A DNA stretch of 64,000 nucleotides from Galeopsis tetrahit (GCA_963675135.1 OY776130.1:27458001-27522000); one strand, 5' to 3'; shown: positions 20,928 through 32,737, counted from the first letter of the stretch. Notes: a model not told the origin generated them from the sequence alone. Made by a program: numbers and translations.

Positions 20928-20975
20928 GAGTTCATGGATATCATCCCCCAAAAAAAAAGAGTTCATGGATATCAT
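20928..20975 (+). repeat. Target duplication around a bare A-tail (micro-retroposon)
   Basis: GAGTTCATGGATATCAT occurs at 20928-20944 and 20959-20975, separated only by CCCCC and an A-run. It looks like an extremely 5'-truncated retroposition. Confidence 0.6.
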
Positions 20976-21084
20976 GTTCACCTCGAAACTCTTATCTTTT
21001 TAGTATAGGATGTTAAAAACCATCTTCAACTCAATAAGAAATCCAAACCAAGTATTAAAAATGTCCTATTAGGTACATTTCAAA

Positions 21085-21121
21085 ATGAAATACTGCCCGT
21101 CAAAAAAAAGATGAAATACTG
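21085..21121 (+). repeat. Second micro-retroposon-like footprint
   Basis: ATGAAATACTG at 21085-21095 and 21111-21121 flank CCCGTC plus an A-run. Same form as the footprint at 20928. Confidence 0.5.
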
Positions 21122-21169
21122 TATTTGTTGGGAATATCAAAGTAATGTGTACAGTTATTTAAAATCATT

Positions 21170-21830
21170 TATTTGATGGATCACAGTCAATCTCAAGACC
21201 ATCATAATATTGCATTCAAACTAACTCGATTAATCAAGATGCAATTAGCATTTAAATAATCAAAATTTACCAAAACTACGTTAGTTTAAAATTAATCGCA
21301 CGAATAAGGAAAAACTTAAATGTGAACAAACAGGGGTCTTTTCGTACTTTGAGAATTCAAGCACTATAAATGGCAGGCAGCAGACCGGTGAACAGACGAA
21401 CGTATGAACTGGACAGACGGACGGACGATGCACCTGTGGTAGACTAAAGCTTTGAAGAATTTTGACATCTGGAACACGCGTAGTAAAATAGAGCGGACAA
21501 TTTGGGCCGCTCGTCTGAGCCTATACCACCGGCCCATCAAGAAAATTGAGATCACTGGACTAGGTTGGGCAGGCCCATACTCTCATTGGGCCTGTAAAAT
21601 GTAACCCGGTCCGGCCTTTACATTGCCTAATGGGCCAGCCCAACCCCCCTAAAAAGTGATTTTCTAGAAATGATTTATGAACTAATAAATTTTAGTTTTC
21701 AATACAAAATTAATGTAACTACTGCATTCTAATAAAAATATCAATAAACCAATATTAATATAAAATCCAGATATTAGTTAGTTTCTTGTCAATAATTATA
21801 ACAAAGTAAGATGTACAATCAATCACAGGA
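21170..21830. repeat. Dispersed duplicated block, copy 1
   Basis: Shares a long diverged similarity with 26270-26780: TATAAATGGC, GACCGGTGAACAGACG, a run of GACGGACGGACG, TTGGGC/CAGCCC motifs and ATTAATGTAACTA in the same order. No coding sequence; a promoter-like TATAAATGG is present. Origin unknown. Confidence 0.7.
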
Positions 21831-22456
21831 TCCTCATCATATTTTTGCATTTAAAGTAAATTCAAGATGCAATTAGCATTTACATAAGTATATTTTAACA
21901 TTTAGGTTTAAATTAATCACACGAATAAGGAAAATGGATGCACTAGAATTTTAATTATTTGGGAATACAATAGAATTAGACGAAACTTTGATGATTTTTT
22001 TTAAATGATTAATTAATCATTAAATATTTTCGTTTAATTTCAATTATAATGTTGAATATATAGATGTACAATTAATCTAACAAATGTAAGTAATTCAAAA
22101 CTAATTAATATATATAGGAAAAAATTAAATATAATTATTGATATCACAATATTTTATAATTTTCGTATTGATATAACATGTAGTGTGTGTTAGCAATTAT
22201 AAAATTCCAGCAAGCAACACATTACAGTCGTAACTACGCACTGCCAACATGATAATTGTCATACCAAATGTTTCAAAATGAAGCATTTAGACTGTTATAA
22301 CATGCCTTATTCGAAATAGTCTGAAAATACTAGCATTTTACAAAATCCAATTGTTTAAACACACCAACGACATTGAATTAAATGAATCTAGCAAGTTGTC
22401 TAAACACAACGAGGTTCTACCAATCGAGGGTAGGATAAAACAACTGAACTTTATCG
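21831..22456. other. A/T-rich spacer, no gene seen
   Basis: Low-complexity A/T-rich DNA with scattered short repeats of the neighbouring block. Nothing recognised. Confidence 0.45.
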
Positions 22457-22636
22457 TTAACCCTGTCCAAAACCACGAGGAGGTGGCGTTGCCATTGCCA
22501 AAAAATGATGCAGGCAGTTAGGGCATTGAAGAACTCGACCCAAATACATCCTCAGATACTCAAAATGAATATTGCATCCATCGCAAGTTGTCCAAAATGT
22601 AGGAGAAGGTCCTGATGTGCGAGTGAAATTAGACAT
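22457..22636 (-). pseudogene. DnaJ-type zinc-ribbon exon, 59 codons
   Basis: From ATG at 22636 to TAA at 22457 the minus strand encodes 59 residues including PTFWTTCDGCNIHFEYLRMY and VLQCPNCLHHF. The CxxC...CxxC pair and the TFWT...FEYLR context match the zinc ribbon of large plant DnaJ proteins (the DUF3444 group). An acceptor-like TTTCAG lies directly upstream at about 22650. There is no J domain or DUF3444 nearby, so this is most likely a single stranded exon, not a functional gene. A partial copy of its 5' side occurs at 31495-31660. Confidence 0.65.
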
Positions 22637-23329
22637 TTCCTGCTTTCTGAAACTGTCAAAACAATTACGAATAACAAATGTAGACTCAGAACACAGCAGT
22701 GATGAAATTTGATCAGATACTAATAAACATTAGACACACCATACTTTGATGCACCCAAAAAATTAAAAGGGAAAACAGAAAAGAATTATCTACTCAAAGT
22801 TCCGAATTGTCGAATGGAACAAAATTTCAAAAACAAATTTATATAATAAAATTTAACTAACTGAGATCAAGTCATGTTTATAATTTCAAGATGAACAAAA
22901 TAGGTTAGCGATCGTCATGTTTAAAACAGAGACTTTTCTTCTTCTGCTACTCGTAAGGACGCTTCAAGGCATAATTAGGTGTGAAAACTGTGACAACACT
23001 TAAATAAGATACATGGGGCTTCTATACAAACGAGAAATTAAGGATAAGTTGGAAATCGATCAGATGCATTCTTTCAGGAAAATAAAGTGATTATTAATTT
23101 TGTTGAGATCATCATTAGTAATAGAAAGAATAACAAGATGGGCCAGGGAATGTGTTACTTGTAATCCATAATCCTAAGAAGAAATACTATTTTCCTAAAC
23201 CAACTCTTCAGATACAAATTTTGAATATATAGTACTTCAAGGCATTATTAACCATGAAAACTGACAAAAGATGCATGGAAGGTTAGCAGGATGGAAGAAG
23301 ACGTTTCTATCCGAAAGAGGTAGACCTAC
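22637..23329. other. Spacer with duplicated bits, no gene seen
   Basis: Contains intron-like sequence upstream of the zinc-ribbon exon and, near 23130-23190, a stretch resembling that at 26091-26130 (CCAGGGAATGT, then TACTTGTAATCCATAATCCT). Confidence 0.45.
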
Positions 23330-23810
23330 CTTGACTTAGGGATTATGAGGAAGATCGCAGGGTATGGAGGGCTGATCAGTTAAACCTTTTTTTATGTTCC
23401 TTGTTACAAAGTGGTTTGGAAGGCTCCAGTTGCTTTGGGAAAACGATATCCTAATTGCTATTTTCTTCCAAGTTGGTGTGTTTTGTGCACGAATTCTCGG
23501 AAGATCTAAATCATATACTCTTACAGTATCCTTTTGCTCGAGAATTGTGGTACAAAGTTTTCAACCAAGTTGGCATTATTCCAGATTCCATTTTGGCCTT
23601 GCTTCTAAGTAATTTGGGGGGTTCTATTAGCAAAAAACAGGAAAATATTAGGGAGGGTTGCTGTATCAGTGGTGATATGGTATATTTGGGATGCGAGGAA
23701 TGGACCGATTTTTGAGGATAGATATGAAACGATTGATAAGATGTGGGATAGAATTAAGTATAAAGTGGTTTTATGGTCTCTTAGTCATAATGCATTTAGT
23801 TAGGGGTACT
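23330..23810 (+). pseudogene. LINE 3' fragment with zf-RVT remnant
   Basis: One frame reads FSEDLNHILLQYPFARELWY and FNQVGIIPDS, the C-terminal half of a reverse-transcriptase zinc-binding domain. After a frameshift near 23640 it continues VIWYIWDARNGPIF to RIKYKVVLWSLSHNAFS and a stop at about 23801. The 3' UTR follows. Its last part is duplicated at 24410. Confidence 0.72.
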
Positions 23811-24395
23811 CTTATATCTCATGTGTCTAGGAGTCGGAATTATGCTATGTAATTGAATCTGTAATCAGACTAAGGATATGTAATACATTTAGGGCATGTT
23901 TGCTTCATGGGTTGGGATAAGATGAGTTAAGATGTGGTGGGAGACTAGATAAACCTAAGGGGGAGGCTAGGTTGTCTAAACCCATGAAATCTAGTTTATA
24001 AAAACCGGATCAAATTATAAACCCGGGTCAAAGTGTTTAAAGTTATGAGAAACCAAACATGATAGAAGATGAGTTTACATATCAAACCCATCACTAAACC
24101 CCCTAAAACCATGAAGCAAACATGCCCTTAGGGTACACTCTTATATCTGATGTGTCTAAGAGTTGGAATTATGCTATGTAATTGAATTTGTAATCAGGCT
24201 ACGGATTTCTCATCCCTATTTATTTATACAATAAAAGTATAATTTCCTTATTAACAAAAATGATACACGGGTCTTCTATATAAACAAGAAAGCAAAATCC
24301 TCTATCAATACCATTTCACTCTAAGTAAAGGATATGTTGGAGATCAGATGCATTTTAATTTTTAGGTAAATAAAAAGATAAAAAGATGGACCCTC
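23611..24395. repeat. Local duplication, copy 1 (LINE tail plus MITE)
   Basis: Highly similar to 24410-25180, including the LINE tail, the MITE at 23892-24127 and the following A/T-rich part. It lies in tandem with the other copy. Confidence 0.88.
23892..24127. mobile_element. Tourist-like MITE (PIF/Harbinger type), copy 1
   Basis: Terminal inverted repeats GGGCATGTTTGCTTCATGG and its complement, flanked by TTA at 23889-23891 and 24128-24130. 236 bp, no coding. Confidence 0.82.
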
Positions 24396-24409
24396 AGATA
24401 CAAAGGAAA

Positions 24410-25180
24410 ATAATTTGGGGGGTTCTATTAGCAAAAAAAAGGAAAATATTAGGGAGGGTTGCTGTATCAGTGGTGATATGGTATATTTGGGATGCGAGGA
24501 ATGGACCGATTTTTTAGGATAGATATGAAACGATTGATAAGAAGTGGGATAGAATTAAGTATAAAGTGGTTTTATGGTCTCTTAGTCATAATGCATTTAG
24601 TTAGGGGTACTCTTACATCTCATGTGTCTAGGAGTCGGAATTATGCTATGTAATTGAATCTGTAATCAGGCTACGGATTTGTAATACATTTAGGGCATGT
24701 TTGCTTCATGGGTTGGGATAAGATGTGGTGGGAGACTAGATAAACCTAAGGGGGAGGCTAGGTTGTCTAAACCCATGGAATCTAGTTTATAAAATCCGGA
24801 TCAAAAATTACAAACCCGGGTCAAGGTGTTTAAAGTTATGAGAAACCAAACATGGGAGAAGATGGGGTTTACATATCAAACCCATCACTAAACCCCCCTA
24901 AACCCATGAAGCAAACATGCCCTGAGGGTACACTCTTATATCTGATGTGTCTAAGAGTTGGAATTATGCTATTTAATTGAATCTGTAATCAGGCTACGGA
25001 TTTCTCATCCCTATTTATGCAATAAAATTATAATTTCCTTATTAACAAAAATGATACACGGGTCTTCTATATAAACAAGAAAGCAAAATCCTCTATCAAT
25101 ACCATTTCACTCTAAGTAAAGGATATGTTGGAGATCAGATGCATTTTAATTTTCAGGTAAATAAAAAGATGGACCAGGGA
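24410..25180. repeat. Local duplication, copy 2 (LINE tail plus MITE)
   Basis: Tandem partner of 23611-24395, with scattered substitutions and a short deletion at the start of its MITE. The shared MITE shows that the duplication followed the MITE insertion. Confidence 0.88.
24693..24922. mobile_element. Tourist-like MITE, copy 2 (duplicated)
   Basis: Same element carried in the second duplicate. Left flank TTA; right flank now TGA, consistent with later mutation. Confidence 0.8.
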
Positions 25181-25187
25181 ATGTCTT

Positions 25188-26090
25188 TTTTTTTTTTTTT
25201 AGGGATTTACAAGATCAAAGTTAAATGTTAATACAATTTTTGCTTCAAATCTAATGATCTTTAAACCAAGACAGACAGTCTTTCGTCACGGTCGCTGCCC
25301 CATCCAATCGTAAGGAAGAGGAAAACGAGTGTACCCTTTGCTCCACATGAACATCCAGGTCTCCATTCTCAATACGAGACAACCCCACACTATGGTGTTT
25401 TCATATTAATAAACCGGAAACAAAAAAATGAACAAAGTTCCACCAAATACCATGACCTATCAAACTTCAAACCACTCAAAAAAAGTCCAAAAGTCCCACA
25501 CAGGGGAAAGCAATCCAACACATGGGAGGGCAAAACCCACAAAAAAACCAAAGTCCCACACAGGGGAAAGAGAGTCCACAAAGGGAAAACGAAAGCGTAC
25601 AACCAAAAAAAACAACTGAACCAACACCGCAATCCCAACAAGAGAATACCATAATCGGGGAAATGGCCGCATGAAGAAAACATAGGAAAATAAAAAACGA
25701 TGCAGAAAGGAATAAACTAAAAGAAGATTAAAAAAACTAAAGCAACCTACAAAGCAGTAAAAAAACGAAAAAAACGGGATCAACAGATAAACTCGCCGAT
25801 CGGCCACCGTGGCGCCGCCGGAAAAATTTATCTGTTGATCCCAACTAGCCTCTGAAAAAAATTACATAAATTTAAAAACAGATCTGAGATAAAATGGTTA
25901 ACCGGCGTAAGTGGTGTCGACGGCGGAGGTATTACTACGATGAAGACAGTGGATCAACAGCTTTTTACAGATCTATGTAAGCATATATTGATACCGTGGA
26001 GGATTTCGTCGGAGAAGAGAAACAAAAGAAAAAATTGCAGAAGAATAAAAAAACGCACCTAAATCGCACCTAATGTGCGTGTTTTAGGAG
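25188..26090 (-). mobile_element. Polyadenylated retroposon without recognisable coding, 17-bp target duplication
   Basis: GGACCAGGGAATGTCTT flanks it (25171-25187 and about 26091-26107). The T-run at 25186-25200 is the poly-A tail of a minus-strand RNA copy about 900 nt long. No LINE, SINE or gene domain was recognised; longer open frames are T-rich and look non-coding. A perfect 16-bp inverted repeat GGGATCAACAGATAAA (25774-25789 and complement near 25831-25846) with a GC-rich loop could fold. It is a processed copy of an unknown RNA or a non-autonomous LINE. Confidence 0.75.
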
Positions 26091-26107
26091 GGACCAGGGA
26101 ATGTCTT

Positions 26108-27250
26108 ACTTGTAATCCATAATCCTAAAAAGAGGATCTACAAATATTTGCAAAAAATATTTACAAAAGCAAAAGAGAAAACAAGATCGAAGAAAGAATC
26201 TGAACCTCTGTTTTCATATAAACAATTTATTATAAGAATCTGAACCTCTGTTTTCAACTTATCTCAAGAAAGTATTAAGATTCTCATCATAATTTTGTTC
26301 ATTTAAAGTAGATTCAAGATGCAATCTGCATTTACATTAGCAAGTTTTACCAAAACTAGTATAGGTATAAATTAATCATACGAATTTAAATGTGAACAAA
26401 ACAAGGGCCTTTTCGTACCTTGAAAAGCACTATAAATGGCGGGCAGCGGACCGGTGAACAGACGGACGGAGTAATTGGACAGGCGGACGGACGATGTACT
26501 GATGAATTTTGCCATCTAGGGCACACAATATAGAGCTGCCAATTTGGGCTCAGCCCAGACCAGCCCATCGGGCAAAATGAAATCACGGGGCTGGACTGGG
26601 TTGGGCCGGTAAAATGTAACCCAGTCCAGCATTTACATGGTCTAACGGGTCAGCTCAACCCCTAAAAAAAGTATTTCTAAAAAATATTTATGAACTAAAA
26701 TTTAGTTTTCAAGACAAAATTAATGTAACTAAGTGATTTCTAATAACCCAACATTAAGATAAAATCCAGATACAATGGGAGTCAACCCTTCAACTTTGAC
26801 GATGGTTTTGGGTTAATAATTAATATAGTCAAACTAGCTTAGCAAGAAACCAGAATTTGGCTTAGAGTTAGAGAAGATATTTCACCACCAAAAATCTGAA
26901 ATAGAAATGTTGAATATTAAGATTAAAACCGTAATTCAAATAAAGTACACAGATAAAATTTCATGTTTAAACCAATGAAAAATACTTTCAATTACTACTT
27001 CCTTCATCACTTGTTAGGAACATACTATATTTCTGTAATATTTGTTTCTTATCTCAATTTAGTAGTAATATTTTGAATAGAGTATACACTTAATTACTCA
27101 ATCTGATTTTATTCAGTTGACTGTTTTGCTACACTCTTTAACTTGTTGAGTGTACTTGACATATGCGGATCTCTATTACTGACATATAATATATTGCAAA
27201 ATATATATATCAGGTGTATTGAAGCAAAAATGTCAAATTGGGGAAGATTG
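26108..27250. repeat. Second copy of dispersed block (26270-26780) in A/T-rich spacer
   Basis: 26270-26780 is the diverged partner of 21170-21830. The rest is A/T-rich with no gene seen. Confidence 0.65.
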
Positions 27251-27251
27251 T

Positions 27252-27560
27252 TGATGTTGTTGACCGTGATGTTGTCACATTTTGTTTAAAATCAGAATTT
27301 GCTATTTCTTCAAATGACTAACTCTTTAGGATCAAATGTTGTCTAAGAGGTTGAAGATCTAAAATGTTTATCTTAGGATTTTCTATTAGGATCTATGAGT
27401 TGAAAGCCGAGCACTCTATTCTTCCATAAATAGAGGGCGAGGACTTCAACAAAAGAAGGCAAGGGATAATTGAATGTCATCTACTCTAGTGTCGATACTC
27501 CACATTTGACCATTGTTACAGACTAATCGACAAATACCCCCACTTCCAAAATTCAACAAT
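27252..27560 (+). repeat. Copia LTR-like fragment with polypurine tract
   Basis: AATTGGGGAAGAT followed by TGTTGATGTTGTTGACC is the usual form of a copia polypurine tract and 3' LTR start. CCATAAATAG near 27445 could be its TATA box. The 3' end is not defined. Confidence 0.45.
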
Positions 27561-27669
27561 TCTACATGATATCTCTCGGACATATAACACAAATAGCAGG
27601 AGTTTGCTTGAAATCACCATCAAGACTTCAAGTTTCAATGTATAATTAGTACAAATTGTTTATTACTCA

Positions 27670-27840
27670 CCTGACTGAGGTGTGACGTAACCACTCGATG
27701 AAGTAGGACGATTTCTTCTGCACGCTTAGCATCTGCTGGTCTACTTCTTTCGTGCTCATTTTGCCTCGGAACATGGCTGATGCCGTCAGTGAGCGCCAGT
27801 GGCAAGCATCCGCTGCACACATCATGTTCTTTGTCATATT
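27670..27840 (-). pseudogene. Beta-tubulin gene fragment
   Basis: The minus strand from 27840 reads NMTKNMMCAADACHW, then SLTASAMFRGKMSTKEVDQQ, then VQKKSSYFIEW. It corresponds to the conserved C-terminal-domain segment around RGKMSTKEVDEQM in beta-tubulin. Several substitutions break conserved positions, and both sides diverge. About 50 codons remain. It is one of several minus-strand gene fragments between 22 and 29 kb, consistent with a transposon-captured or decayed copy. Confidence 0.72.
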
Positions 27841-28339
27841 CAAAAATCAACGAAATTACCTTAGAAAACTGGAGCCAGTGAAATCCTAATGTACATTCAC
27901 TGCAGTGAGCCAAGTCTAAAATCCAAGACTGTTGCAAATATGAAGAACAGGTGTGAATCACAAATTAAACTAAAAGCCCATCCATCTTTGAAACGATCGA
28001 TCATAAGATTTTTAAATGTTCTTATATGATCACAGTGCTTCATTCGCCATTTCTTATAAAAGAACATAAAACAGAAGATGGCCATTAAAGAAAAATTCAA
28101 AGATAAAAATTGATTATATGTCATTGGAAAGTGAAGAACATTGAATACAGTTTATAATTAAAATGGATGGAATTGGCCTACTTTTTTCTTCCTTCTTCTT
28201 AAAGATCTACTAACAACTAAAAGAAAAAACTACGGGAAGTGAATAACTTTCTGTCCCAAGAATAAGAAATACTATGCATATACACATATATATAACTAAA
28301 ACATAAACTAAAAGCAGCTAATAAATCCCGTCAATTTCA

Positions 28340-28600
28340 TCACTAAGATAGAATTCTGAGCAGTGCTAAAAGAAGAGTAAGATTCAAATAGACAGCCCCA
28401 TATCCAACTGCTTCAGCAGTTTTATTAAGCTCCTCTTGGGTCCAATCTTTACTCATAGAACCATGTTAGCTCACATAAATAAATTTATCGATACAGAAAA
28501 TAGTTATAATACTTCATGAGGATTACAGCCTGTTGGACCTTCTCCTCGAAAGCAGGGTTTCTGTCAAACCTCAGTTTTGACACCTTATAGAATGCCTGAA
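28340..28600 (-). pseudogene. Arginyl-tRNA synthetase gene fragments (two pieces)
   Basis: Piece 1 (about 28596-28513, after a TTTCAG acceptor) reads AFYKVSKLRFDRNPAFEEKV then QQAVILMK. Piece 2 (about 28453-28345) reads SKDWTQEELNKTAEAVGYGA. Both resemble blocks of plant cytosolic arginyl-tRNA synthetase and occur in the expected order. After GAV the second piece diverges. No full catalytic domain is present, so it is a pseudogene or a captured fragment. Confidence 0.58.
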
Positions 28601-28716
28601 ATCCAGGATTTAAATAACTAAATAAACTCCTGCTGAGTCCTACTGCACAGTTTCTTGATTCTTATAATAAATGCAACATTTTATTTATTTCCTAACATAC
28701 AAGAATAGAATAGCCA

Positions 28717-29260
28717 ATAGAGCAAGAGTTTCAAAAATATGCATACCTTGGAAATTATAAGTTTGGTTTTGATAAATCCCATATACAAATATGACCTTCA
28801 CCAGGAGGTTCAGGGTAAGAGAATTAAACTCTAGACCATGGAACCAAAAAAACTATTAACCGTTAGTCATACAAGTAACACGAAATTTATAAAAAAGCAA
28901 AAGCATTCTCTCTTGTCTCAGACTTTTTAATGGATCAGAACTGGAAGCAAGAATATCAATAGCATAAATAGTAAATGTACCAGAAAAATTAATGGGTATG
29001 GAGAATTCAACCAAATTAACACAAAATAATCTAATTAAGGAAGAAATATGTGCAGTCACTCATTAACTAAACCGTATCACCAGAAGGAATTCTGATACTA
29101 TCAAACACTTTGTACCTCCTGCGTGCCATTCGTAGGCCTTCAATAAAGATATGATGCCTTCAATAAAGAATAATCATATTGATTTGTCATTAAGAGAAGA
29201 GAAGGAAGAATAATCATATTGATTTGTCATCAAGAGAAGAGAAGGGATTGCTGAAGAAGG
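28717..29260. repeat. Local duplication, copy 1
   Basis: Aligns with 29717-30190: AGAGCAAGAGTTTCAAAAA, CCATATACAAATATGACC, AAGTAACACGAAATTTATAA and CAGAACTGGAAGCAAGAATA in order. A 46-bp unit near 29166-29245 is doubled inside this copy only. No coding recognised. Confidence 0.8.
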
Positions 29261-29716
29261 CTTGTAATAAGTTGTTTATTTGTTAAGACTTGTCAAAAAT
29301 ACCTTAAGAAACCTTAAGAAGTATTTTCATAGGACTTTGCATACAGCCAACTTACCGACTTAGACTCTGATTATTTGTGTTGTATTGTTTGAAAAAGTTT
29401 TAAAAACACATACACGTGTTCCCCCCTACACGTGTCACACTCCTTTCGGGATCATCAGAGACGACTGAATTGCAGAGAGGCCCTGCGAAACAGTTAATAA
29501 AGTCGAGTTTCCGTCCGGATTTTGAGTACAAAAAAGTTGCAGCATAATATAAGAGTATTAGACACCAAATGCTTCTATATTATAGTATGTCTTATATGCT
29601 CTCTCTCTCAAGTGGTTTCAAAGGTATAAAAAACCTTAAAATCTTAAGAATATCAAGTAACTATTAATGTTTCTTGCTTCATTGTTCTCTAAAGAACTAG
29701 TCAAAAGGCCTCAACA
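29261..29716. other. Insert between duplicates; copia LTR-end-like sequence
   Basis: Includes ACACGTGTTCCCCCCTACACGTGT at 29397-29421, a C-run inside a palindrome, followed by TCGGGATCATCAGAGACG, reminiscent of the LTR end and primer site of the first copia family. No gene seen. Confidence 0.4.
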
Positions 29717-30190
29717 ATAGAGCAAGAGTTTCAAAAAATGCATAACTTGAGTGGGAGGAAATAAGTTGGCTATGTTAGTTTTGATAATTCCCATATACAA
29801 ATATGACCAGATGAGGTTTAGGGTAAGAGAATTAAACCCTAGAACCAAAAAAAAAAAACTATTATATAGTCATATATACAAGTAACACGAAATTTATAAA
29901 AAAGTAAAAGCACTTTTTACTGGGGTCAGAACTGGAAGCAAGAATATCAATAGCATAAATAATAAATTGGGTATGGAGAATTCAATCAAATTAACAAGAA
30001 ATAATTTAATTAAGGAAGAATATGTAATTAAACCGTACGCTATCACCAAGAATTCTGATATCAACAGGAATTATATCAAACACTTTGTATACACTACCTC
30101 TCGCTGAGAAAGAATAATCATATATACTCATTTCGCATTAAGAGAAGAGAAGGGATGCCTGATGAAGAAGGCAGAGGGAGATTGAATTTG
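29717..30190. repeat. Local duplication, copy 2
   Basis: Diverged partner of 28717-29260 in direct orientation. Confidence 0.78.
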
Positions 30191-31494
30191 TAATGCTTTT
30201 ATTTTATTTAGACTTATAATGCAGACCCTCCGATTCCCATGGCATCTTTATTCTTTTCAACTGACGACCAAAATACTCTCTCAACCCTTTTGCACAGTAA
30301 TACCGTACGGAGTATTATATAAATTTCTATCATTTCAAAAAAGAAAAAAGAAAAAAAACTTTTATAACCTTCATCTTTATAACATGTTCATATAGTAAAA
30401 AAAAAATAACAAAAATTACCATTTTATTATTTTTTCCAGGGCCATTGTTTTATTTATTTTTATAAAAAATAGAGCTGGGATGTTAATTAATTAATTTTTA
30501 TAAACATTATTTTTTAGGCATTTTATAGTAGTATTGGACCATGTTATAATATTATTTTATTTATTTATTATAAACTTAGAGTTGGATATTTTATTTGTTT
30601 TTATAACATGCATATTTATAGATAAAAACTTATATAAAATATACGTGAAATTTTACCCATCCTATTCAAATAGCAGAAAAATCGTGCAAAACAGAAACAA
30701 AAAGAAAATTCTAAAAAAAATCAGCTCTCGCACATGGGTGAAACAAAAATAAAAAGAGAAAAATCTAAAAAATTCAGATAACTAATGTCGATCAGTTTTG
30801 GCTAAAAAATCAATATTTCACATGTGGATCTATTTCAATTAATTTTTGATTATTATGTATTTATAAATTTAGGGATCAACTATTCAACCTGCATTGATCT
30901 AATTCTATTTTTTTTTTTTTGTTATTATTATTTTGAGGACGAACAAAGTATTTCATTCGTGCTTAGTAAAAAAATTGTATTCATACAGTAACACATTTTT
31001 TTTAAGTAATACGCTTGTATTTATAGTAACACAATTTTCAATATCTTAAATATGTTACTTTAAATATAAATATGTACTTGTCCTCATAAAAACACATATT
31101 TGTCCGCAGTCCGTACATGTTGTTTTTATAGTAACACAAATTCAGAACAAGTTTTTCTGTTTGCCTTTTGCATAAATTTTTTTTTGAAAGGTCTGTTTGT
31201 AATTTTGGTATGACTCGCAAAAGATCTGCGAGTTTTTTTGCCCATTCCTTAAATTAATTGTACTAATATTTCATCTGAAAAACAATTTATGTGTTATTTG
31301 TACTTACCGTAACGCATATTTTCCTTTACAGTAACATATAATTATCTACGTAGTAACATAGTTTTGGAACAATTTTTTTGTTAGCTTTTTGTGCTCCTTG
31401 CGTTTAGCAAGGGAATAACTCTCGCCATTTGATCAACTAGGATGACCGTAATTCAATCGTTATGCCCTCGCCATTTCCCGATGTGCAAGTAAAG
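30191..31494. other. Very A/T-rich spacer, no gene seen
   Basis: Long A- and T-runs; repeated words around 30960-31380 (AGTAACACA, GTAACACATTT) suggest a decayed element. No domain found. Confidence 0.45.
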
Positions 31495-31660
31495 TTTTCT
31501 AAAAAGTATAAGGTCTTGATGTGCAAGTGAAATTGGACATTTCCTGCTTTCTGAAACTGGCAAAACAATTACATGAATAACAAATATAGACTGCAGTGAT
31601 GAAATTTGAGATGATATTAAACATTAGACACACAATACATAGTGGTTCACTCTCATGTTT
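31495..31660 (-). repeat. Partial second copy of the DnaJ zinc-ribbon exon and intron
   Basis: Matches about 22605-22745: the intron side, the TTTCAG acceptor and the first codons (AAAGCAGGAAATGTCC). The zinc-binding part is missing. Confidence 0.65.
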
Positions 31661-32657
31661 TCAAACGTGATGTTAATTTCTTCCAATCGGGTTTTGTAAT
31701 TTTAAGTACCAAGAAATAAAGACTTTGATCTTTTGGTACCTCCGGATGCACTCGATCTACTAGTTAGTGTGAGAACTAGCACTCTTACAACGAGCTTGAA
31801 TAATAACAAACTTATCAACTAAAGATTTGGTTATTTTTCTGAATTTCCAACTAGTTTTTATTGTTTGATCACTTTCTAAGCCTATAGAATAAGAAATATT
31901 ATTGCTAGGCTTATTTGGGTGCGGAAACTTTGATATAAACTCGATAGTTTGTGATCTCTTGAACTCCTGAATGCTTTGAATGTTTGTGCACGATAACAAC
32001 AGGGTAGAATTGTTGAGATAGTTTTCGTGATCTTCACAATGAAGATAGTCTTGTATTTATAGGAGTTTGATCTTTAAACTAGTTGTTGGATTGCTAGCCG
32101 TTGAGTCAAAACCTTACTTGTATGCACACAGTCCATAAATAACTTGATTTGCTTCCTTGTTTACCTTCTTTCCTTATGTATTTAAGGTAAGACTTATATA
32201 AGGTATCTTTCCTTATTTTCCTTGATATTGGATCCATACTTAGCCTTATTTCGAATATCACTTCATCTCTGCTAATCTTGTCATCTTGTCTTCTTATTTA
32301 GTCAGCTAGTATAAGGCTTCTTGTCTTGTATCTTCTGATCTTAATACAGATGAGTGAACCTCATCTTGTATTCATAATACTTCCTCTCATCTTGGTTTCT
32401 TCTAAGTGTTGATATATCAGTAGACATCTCCTTAGTTCATATCAACTGTGTTCTCCTTGGCTGATTCTATTAAGTGTTCACTTAGATGAAAAAGTATATA
32501 AGAACCTTCTCATCTTGTTCACACATGAACTTCCATTCTTCTTAGTCTTCTAGTCTTCTTGTCTTGAATTGTAGCTCTTCTGTGATATCAACTGAACCAC
32601 GTACAGCTGAGTTCACTACTAGACTTAGACTATACAATATCAACTTCGTCCTAACAG
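31661..32657 (-). repeat. Probable copia LTR, minus orientation
   Basis: The minus strand begins TGTTAGGACGAAGTTGATA at 32657 and has CTATAAATACAAG at about 32050-32062. The start motif (ACTAGACTTAGACTATA, then CTTCGTCC on the plus strand) occurs again at 32709-32742. No internal region is attached. Confidence 0.5.
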
Positions 32658-32737
32658 ATTACATATAAATAATTATAAATGTTTTGGTTATCAAAACTAG
32701 GACATATTACTAGACTTAGACTATAAAATATCAGTTT

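Noticed and set aside
22457..22636. Complete small DnaJ-related gene
   Set aside because: Only the zinc-ribbon exon is present, with an acceptor site just upstream, so the ATG is probably an internal methionine of a larger ancestral gene.
25390..25807. Minus-strand open frames (97 and 115 codons) as membrane proteins
   Set aside because: Their hydrophobicity comes from T-rich sequence of the retroposon. They overlap in different frames and have no recognisable motif.
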